Source of the DNA: Morganella morganii | GTDB taxonomy: Bacteria; Pseudomonadota; Gammaproteobacteria; Enterobacterales; Enterobacteriaceae | Assembly: GCF_019243775.1 (NCBI RefSeq) | Contig: NZ_CP069157.1 | Location: forward strand, 2,108,001 to 2,172,000 | Length of the DNA: 64,000 nucleotides | Direction of reading: 5' to 3' | In this document: one piece after another, positions 59,836 to 64,000 of the stretch | How positions within the stretch are numbered: the stretch's first letter is position 1 | Layout: every line of letters starts with the position of its first letter | Position numbers and translations under genes: made by a program | Notes under the pieces: model-generated | The model's input: only the letters and a program-made list of their open reading frames with translations | The model's database searches: none | Told to the model about the DNA's origin: nothing

Positions 59836-60276
59836 ATGTATAAAAGTATTCTGGTACCTATTGATACTTCTAACGAAACCCTGATTAAACACGTCATTCC
59901 ACATATAGAGTCACTTTCAAAAATTAATGACCCTCATATCCATTTTTTAGTTGTTATCCCCAGTTATACGATGTTTATCGGATTTGCATATGGCATCGAG
60001 CAAGAAAAGTTCATGGATGATAATCAGCGTCTGGAACAAGCCAAACTTAATCTTAAAAACGAAGTTTCTAAATTTAATCTCCCGGAAGACAGGCTTCACT
60101 TTCATGCTGTTGTCGGGATGCCGAGAGATGGGATCCTGAATGTTGCCGAAAGAATTCAGGCCGATTTGATTGTTGTCAGTTCCAGAGCGCCGAATATCAC
60201 AACGAAATACCTGCTTGGTTCCACAGCTGCATCTGTAGTCCGCTACGCAAAAACCTCGGTTTTAGTTGTCCGTTGA
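59836..60276 (+). CDS. Universal stress protein, UspA family (copy 2)
   Basis: 146 residues, MYKSILVPIDTSNETLIKHV to SVVRYAKTSVLVVR, with PRDGILNVAERIQADLIVVS and SRAPNITTKYLLGSTAASVV. The same length and register as the gene at 55025, with long identical blocks (HIHFLVVIPSY, LKNEVSKFNLPEDR). It is inserted between ninG and ninB on the opposite strand. GGGAGGA precedes the ATG and a terminator follows within 30 bp, so it is a self-contained moron. Confidence 0.93.
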   Translation: MYKSILVPIDTSNETLIKHVIPHIESLSKINDPHIHFLVVIPSYTMFIGFAYGIEQEKFMDDNQRLEQAKLNLKNEVSKFNLPEDRLHFHAVVGMPRDGILNVAERIQADLIVVSSRAPNITTKYLLGSTAASVVRYAKTSVLVVR

Positions 60277-60283
60277 CGCCGGT

Positions 60284-60301
60284 AGCCCGCCCCGGCGGGC
60301 T
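60284..60301 (+). terminator. Terminator of the second universal stress gene
   Basis: Eight-base stem AGCCCGCC/GGCGGGCT, followed by TTCTATTTTT, 7 bp after the stop. It also lies just beyond the ninB stop on the other strand. Confidence 0.8.
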
Positions 60302-60303
60302 TT

Positions 60304-60753
60304 CTATTTTTCCTGCTTATTTTTTAATTTCATATACTCTGATTCTCTGGGAATGATGATCGGTATCCCTTTCTCAATGCACCACTGTTCATGTTTCTCC
60401 ATCATGTAGAGCATCCGTACTTTATCCATTCTGCTGGTTTTTTCACGCTCTCCGTTTTCATTCCGGCCAAGCCAGTAACCGACAAAGTATTCGTGAGTTT
60501 CTTCATTGGTTATCGGCTTCGATATAACCACCTCTCCAGCTCCGTTCCGGATATCAATAACCACACCGCGTGCACGCAGCCAGTCGCCCGTGGTTTCCAT
60601 CCACATGCGCCATGTCTTGTTCATCGGGATTGTCCGGAGGTCACGCCATTCGGTGATTTTGATTCGATACCGTTTACCGGTTTCAGCTACTTCTGAGAGA
60701 GTTTTGAGAATACCTTTGAGATTGGATTTATGGAGACAGATATCATCTGTCAA
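60304..60753 (-). CDS. ninB: NinB recombination protein
   Basis: 149 residues (lambda NinB is 146): RYRIKITEWRDLRTIPMNKT, TWRMWMETTGDWLRARGVVI, EETHEYFVGYWLGRNE and a C-terminal YMMEKHEQWCIEKGIPIIIP. NinB (Orf) loads recombinase on SSB-coated DNA. It follows the Lar-like gene with a 4-bp overlap. Confidence 0.92.
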   Translation of the reverse strand: MTDDICLHKSNLKGILKTLSEVAETGKRYRIKITEWRDLRTIPMNKTWRMWMETTGDWLRARGVVIDIRNGAGEVVISKPITNEETHEYFVGYWLGRNENGEREKTSRMDKVRMLYMMEKHEQWCIEKGIPIIIPRESEYMKLKNKQEK

Positions 60754-60965
60754 TTAACCTCCCTGCTTTTTTCGTACTTTGTAAATGCGACTCTTCGATT
60801 CCACGCAGCTATTGCTTCCAATTCATCAAACCGCTTAATCCGCGCACCACATTCGTCACACGCAATACCAAACAACGTAAGTCCGTGACTGCTGGGGCTG
60901 TGTATCGTGATATCAGCACATCCACAAAACGGACAGCTCAGTAACTCCTGCGTTTTCTCTGTCAT
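60750..60965 (-). CDS. Lar-like restriction alleviation / zinc ribbon protein
   Basis: 71 residues from the ATG at 60965 (MTEKTQELLSCPFCGCADIT), after GAGG. CPFC and CDEC motifs flank a GLTLFGIACDECGARIKRFD core with EAIAAWNRR at the end, the pattern of Lar family proteins, which relieve type I restriction in Rac prophage. Overlaps its neighbours by 4 bp on both sides. Confidence 0.85.
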   Translation of the reverse strand: MTEKTQELLSCPFCGCADITIHSPSSHGLTLFGIACDECGARIKRFDELEAIAAWNRRVAFTKYEKSREVN

Positions 60966-61315
60966 TTGAACCTCATTAACCAGCCGGTAATGTTCCTGTC
61001 GATGATTTCGGTGTGCTGCACTTTTTGCGCTCTCCTGCACATAACGTATGTAGCCACACCATAGATCGGATAAATGAACGGCGTAGTCACTGCAATGAAA
61101 ATCATGGTAAACAGTGTTATCGCAGTGAATGGTAGCTCTCTGATTTCTGTATCAAGCCAAAAAAGCCATTTTGAATCCTTCAGAAACTTAACGTAGGTGT
61201 GCGCCGTAAACGCCATGCAGTCGAAGAGGTTGAAGTCATAACCGGCGGCGGCAGCATAAATCGGCCTGTCAATAAAGTGCCTGAGAGTTACCGGGTATTT
61301 TTTGAAATACTTCAT
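60962..61315 (-). CDS. Phage membrane protein, unknown
   Basis: About 117 residues from the ATG at 61315, with GGAGGAG just upstream. Two hydrophobic segments (AITLFTMIFIAVTTPFIYPI, IYGVATYVMC) with a soluble N-terminal half. Overlaps adjoining genes by 4 bp. No family recognised. Confidence 0.68.
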   Translation of the reverse strand: MKYFKKYPVTLRHFIDRPIYAAAAGYDFNLFDCMAFTAHTYVKFLKDSKWLFWLDTEIRELPFTAITLFTMIFIAVTTPFIYPIYGVATYVMCRRAQKVQHTEIIDRNITGWLMRFK

Positions 61316-61521
61316 CACTCCTCCGGTGGTTGTGGCGGTGTCTGAGTCTGATCCGGAAGTATGCTGCGAGCTCCGGCCATGTATGCACGATATCTGATAT
61401 CAATCTCGCTCAATTTATACCCAGTGATGCCGAAAAAATCTTTTCTCCGTTTATTCATGATGTATTCGACTGTGTACCCCATTTCCCCAGCACACCACTT
61501 TTCAAAATCCGTTGGTTCCAT
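61315..61521 (-). CDS. Hypothetical 68-residue phage protein
   Basis: From the ATG at 61521 (MEPTDFEKWCAGEMGYTVEY), helical, with a Pro-rich C-terminal end (DQTQTPPQPPEE). AAGGA lies 9 nt upstream. The stop overlaps the next ATG. No family recognised. Confidence 0.62.
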   Translation of the reverse strand: MEPTDFEKWCAGEMGYTVEYIMNKRRKDFFGITGYKLSEIDIRYRAYMAGARSILPDQTQTPPQPPEE

Positions 61522-61552
61522 AACCAAAATCCTTCTGTCCTGGGTTATGACG

Positions 61553-62281
61553 CTACTTAACCTGCCTGCGGAAACTTTCCCATGTGAAATTGATAACGGT
61601 CGGCGAACCCATTCTCAGGCGGTCAATAACCCGATCACCTAATGCTTTTGTCAGTTCGTCAAAATTGAGATTGGTCAGCACACCTACCGGCTTCTTGTTC
61701 GATGACCGGCGGTCTACCACCTGGAAGATAATCAGCTCTTCGTTCAGGTTATTACGCTGTACGCCGACATCATCCAGCACCAGTAAATCCACTTCGCACA
61801 GGTCGCTGATCAGCTGCGACTCAGTAGTTTTTGCCCCTTTCTGGTATGTCTCACGGACACGCATCATCAGGTCCGGCAGAGTGGCAATCAGAATGCTTTT
61901 CCCGTTCCGGATTATCTGGTTGCCGATAGCCGCTGCCAGATGGTTTTTACCGGTACCGGGGTTGCCGCTGAAAATAAACCCGCCAAATGATTTTCCAAAC
62001 TCAGCTGCGTACTGCTGTGATTTACTGAGAGCCCGCTGCTGTTCCTGCGTTATCGCCTGGTAGTTATCGAACGTGCATTCCTGGTGTAACGGGCTGATAC
62101 CGGAACGCCCCATGATTTTATGCAGTCGAGCCACACGGTTTTCGTCAGCAATCCGTTTCGCATCGATAGCGCCCTGCTCACGCTGCCACGCCATCAGCTC
62201 AGCAGCATTCGTGAATTTTGGCTTGATGTGCTTCGGCTTCATGCGGTTAAACCGCGCCAGAGTCTGCGCTGCTGTTGCCAT
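61553..62281 (-). CDS. DnaC-like helicase loader
   Basis: 242 residues. AAA+ ATPase: Walker A GNPGTGKNHLAAAIGNQI, Walker B in LCEVDLLVLDDVGVQRNN, and sensor-type GVLTNLNFDELTKALGDRVI and DRLRMGSPTVINFTWESFRR. It replaces lambda P: it should load host DnaB at the origin marked by O. The start overlaps the O stop by 1 bp (ATGA-like). Confidence 0.92.
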   Translation of the reverse strand: MATAAQTLARFNRMKPKHIKPKFTNAAELMAWQREQGAIDAKRIADENRVARLHKIMGRSGISPLHQECTFDNYQAITQEQQRALSKSQQYAAEFGKSFGGFIFSGNPGTGKNHLAAAIGNQIIRNGKSILIATLPDLMMRVRETYQKGAKTTESQLISDLCEVDLLVLDDVGVQRNNLNEELIIFQVVDRRSSNKKPVGVLTNLNFDELTKALGDRVIDRLRMGSPTVINFTWESFRRQVK

Positions 62282-63073
62282 CAGAAGTCCTCCGGTATGA
62301 ATTGCTGAACACGTTTAGGCTGGACAATGCGTTGCCGTGTTGGTGGTGATTTCGGCATAAACAAGCCAGTCCAGCCGTTTGATATCGATTCGTCGATTAC
62401 GCTCTCAGGTGTATACCCAGCCTCGTAAAATTTAGTCAGTCTGGATATCAGCCCGTTTAGTGTCTGTTTTGTCCTGATCGGTTTTTTCAGGTCTTTCCGG
62501 TAGGTAACCCAGTTCGCCCAGGTATCACGGCTCAACCAGTCAGGCAGCGGGTGTGCATTTGCATCAAACGGTTCTGACTTGGCCGGTTTTTCAGGTTTAG
62601 GGGATATAGGGGTATATATATTTTCTTTTTTCTTTAAAGTATTTCTTTTGTGTGTCTCCAAACCAGAGACATTGTTTGTCTCTAACTTAGAGACTTTTTT
62701 TTGTCTCCAGATTAGAGACACTGTCTCTAAGTTGATTTTTCCACGCCGAAACCTCTTTGTTTACCCCTATCTTATTGCCATCTTTCACAATGTAATTCAT
62801 TGAAATTAATTCGTTCTTTACCTTGTTAACGTTCTGCCGGGACAGGCCGGTAATTTCTGCCAGCTGAGAATCTGTTATCCGGTCATTTTTCTTCCCGAAC
62901 CCGTATGTTTTTCTGATCAGTGCCAACATTACCCGGAACTGTCTGGCCGTCAGGTTGCAGCATGAGAGAGACTCCAGCAGTTCGTTGGCGAGTTTAGTGT
63001 AACCATCGTCCAGGTCTGCCACTCGTGATTGCTCCTGCTTAACAGGGAATTCATACACTTCCGCTGTATTCAT
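62281..63073 (-). pseudogene. Replication initiator O-like protein, split by an A8 tract
   Basis: N-terminal part from the ATG at 63073 (GGAGG 6 nt upstream) has TKLANELLESLSCCNLTARQ and a winged-helix (RITDSQLAEITGLSRQNVNK), as in phage O proteins. After VSAWKNQLRDSVSNLETKK it stops in an A8 tract (62695-62702). With seven A it continues through repeated V-S-x-L-E-T units into the C-terminal domain (LPDWLSRDTWANWVTYRKDL and PESVIDESISNGWTGLFMPK), making one protein of about 263 residues. The middle is the origin (iterons). If the break is real the prophage cannot replicate; it may be an overcall. Confidence 0.78.
62654..62740. other. Replication origin iterons inside the O gene
   Basis: Three 17-bp palindromic repeats, GTCTCnAnnnnnGAGAC, at 62654-62670, 62678-62694 and 62703-62719 and a partial fourth at 62723, spaced 20-25 bp. 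They encode the V-S-x-L-E-T repeats of O. This is the lambda-type plan of origin within O. Confidence 0.82.
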
Positions 63074-63143
63074 AGCGACCTCCATATCTTTGTTTCGTAA
63101 TTACTTTCATGTATAATTACTCCGTTATTTGCTGTATCAAAAA

Positions 63144-63164
63144 AGGGAAACTTTATGTTTCCCT
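63144..63164 (-). terminator. Terminator between CII and O genes
   Basis: Eight-base stem AGGGAAAC/GTTTCCCT with a 5-nt loop and a run of T on the minus strand. It would be passed by N-type antitermination. Confidence 0.7.
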
Positions 63165-63214
63165 CTTTTCAACAACACTGGCTATTGATACAGTATAAAT
63201 ATTAAGTGCTTTTC

Positions 63215-63541
63215 TTAATACGCCTCTGCTGCTCCAACAGCCGGGGCGTTTTCTTTTATTCTCATCTGAGATAGCTCACCAATCTGTTTCCACAGAAACC
63301 GATACTCCTCCTCACTGATTTTTCTCTCGCCAGGCAAAACAAAATCCCTGATACCGGCTGCGGCCAATGTTTCGCATATCTCCGGTAACTTTTCTGTTCT
63401 GCGCAGGATTGTTGAATCGTGAACACCGAGTAATTTTGCAACTACCGTCTGTGTGGTGTTTCTGATTGCCTGATGAGCGGTTGTCATCAGATGATTTGAC
63501 ACAAACCGGTTGAACGATTTGCGTGGATTTGCATTTTCCAT
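63215..63541 (-). CDS. CII-like transcriptional activator
   Basis: 108 residues from the ATG at 63541 (MENANPRKSFNRFVSNHLMT), after AAGGA. Helix-turn-helix QTVVAKLLGVHDSTILRRTE and LPEICETLAAAGIRDFV match the CII family that activates lysogeny promoters in lambdoid phages. The C-terminus is short and acidic. Position after Cro fits. Confidence 0.83.
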   Translation of the reverse strand: MENANPRKSFNRFVSNHLMTTAHQAIRNTTQTVVAKLLGVHDSTILRRTEKLPEICETLAAAGIRDFVLPGERKISEEEYRFLWKQIGELSQMRIKENAPAVGAAEAY

Positions 63542-63671
63542 AATGTAAATTCCTTTTGGTATAGATAGTCCGTAGCTCACATCCTGTGAGGTAGTTTTAT
63601 ATGTAAATCGTCACTTTATCAGTGACTCCGTAGCAGCTAACAGCTCTGCGATTGTTAAAGAACCAGGGTAA
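63542..63671 (-). promoter_or_regulatory. Region between cro-like and cII-like genes
   Basis: 130 bp with a 6-bp stem GTCACT/AGTGAC (63610-63615, 63621-63626), a weak tR1-like stop. CII-activated promoter sites are expected here but not resolved. Confidence 0.4.
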
Positions 63672-63881
63672 CTACATATACCTCTGCGGATACAAAATCT
63701 GCATTTCAGTGATTTTTTGTTCGTAAAATTTCACCAATTTTTCAGCAATCTCAAGTGATGCCGCCTGAGCGCCGCGCTCCAAACGACTGAGGTTCCCGAC
63801 ATCGTAGTTAATTGCGGCTGCTACCTCTGCAATTGTTAATTGCTTCTCCAAACGAATTTTCCTTAACGGCGTTATTTGCAT
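63672..63881 (-). CDS. Cro-like repressor (XRE helix-turn-helix)
   Basis: 69 residues: LRKIRLEKQLTIAEVAAAIN and YDVGNLSRLERGAQAASLEI form a lambda-repressor-type helix-turn-helix. GGAG precedes the ATG. As the first gene of the rightward (here leftward) early operon it is likely Cro, opposing the CI starting at 63981. Confidence 0.85.
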   Translation of the reverse strand: MQITPLRKIRLEKQLTIAEVAAAINYDVGNLSRLERGAQAASLEIAEKLVKFYEQKITEMQILYPQRYM

Positions 63882-63898
63882 ATCTCACTCCATTTTGA

Positions 63899-63960
63899 AT
63901 GCGCCACACGCATATTACCATATACTTTGATATGCGCAATACGCTTTGTGTGAGACGCAT
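63899..63960. promoter_or_regulatory. Phage operator region with three operators and PR
   Basis: Three related 15-bp sites: 63899-63913 (ATGCGCCACACGCAT), 63932-63946 (ATGCGCAATACGCTT) and 63946-63960 (TTGTGTGAGACGCAT). The cro promoter fits TTGCGC-16 bp-TAATAT on the minus strand, with its -35 inside the middle site. Sites of unequal affinity are the usual CI/Cro switch. Confidence 0.68.
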
Positions 63961-63980
63961 AAATAAAGTTGAATGATAAT

Positions 63981-64000
63981 ATGAAAATAGGAACAAAAAT
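63981..64000 (+). CDS. CI-type repressor, first codons only
   Basis: ATG AAA ATA GGA ACA AAA reads MKIGTK, then the window ends. It is divergent from cro across the operators and begins like XRE-type CI repressors. The call depends mostly on position. Confidence 0.5.

Noticed and set aside
62641..62740. CRISPR array in the O gene repeats
   Set aside because: Repeats are short palindromes within a coding frame with 7-8 bp gaps, the iteron pattern of a phage origin; there are no spacers or cas genes.

Overview
The window looks like the chromosome of an enterobacterium of the Morganellaceae. Morganella is my best guess, from base composition near 50% and from recognisable host genes (yddG, osmB, a family 9 glycosyltransferase, a Rob-like AraC regulator). 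No search was run, so the genus is inferred.

Layout. (1) 1-6430 is host backbone: DUF924 protein, YddG exporter, glycosyltransferase, small lipoproteins, AraC regulator, OsmB, a DUF1287 protein and two unknown genes. (2) 6865-19875 is a compact contractile-tail locus on the minus strand. It has tail terminator, sheath, tube, a frameshifting chaperone, tape measure, full baseplate, fibre and fibre chaperone. It has no capsid, portal, terminase, integrase or replication genes. A Q-like antiterminator lies upstream behind a promoter that overlaps a LexA box, and an intrinsic terminator stands between Q and the tail genes. This reads as an SOS-controlled R-type tailocin, although no lysis gene was seen. 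(3) 19944-22660 is an accessory stretch: a LprI/DUF4431 secreted protein, a glycosyltransferase broken at two A8 tracts, and a Cys-rich secreted protein. (4) A 47-bp copy of the 3' half of tRNA-Thr(TGT), at 22796-22842, marks the distal attachment site of a lambdoid siphophage prophage that runs off the right edge.

The prophage, read right to left: cI start, three operators, Cro-like and CII-like proteins, an O-type initiator with internal iterons, DnaC-like loader, NinB, NinG, small nin-type genes, Q, holin, SAR endolysin, spanins, terminase, portal, head, lambda-like tail (H, M, L, K, I, J), side fibre, then an attachment-proximal block. That block holds a MliC-type lysozyme inhibitor, YjhX (TopAI-like) next to a double methyltransferase that includes YjhP, and a LexA-controlled umuDC pair.

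The most striking feature is the prophage cargo. Between Q and the holin, where Shiga-toxin phages carry stx, are a cold-shock protein with a zinc-ribbon partner, an LpxL-like lipid A acyltransferase, a Sel1-repeat protein, a universal stress protein and an Hsp20 with a sigma32-like promoter. A second universal stress protein sits between ninG and ninB. A lipocalin occupies the position of lambda bor. Together these look like a lysogenic-conversion set for stress tolerance and envelope protection. Candidate small RNAs and a repeated 19-bp palindrome lie among them.

Caution: at least six reading-frame breaks (DUF2612, glycosyltransferase twice, Sel1, LpxL, O protein) are each explained by one extra A/T in a homopolymer. 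Sequencing overcall must be excluded before treating these genes as dead or phase-variable.
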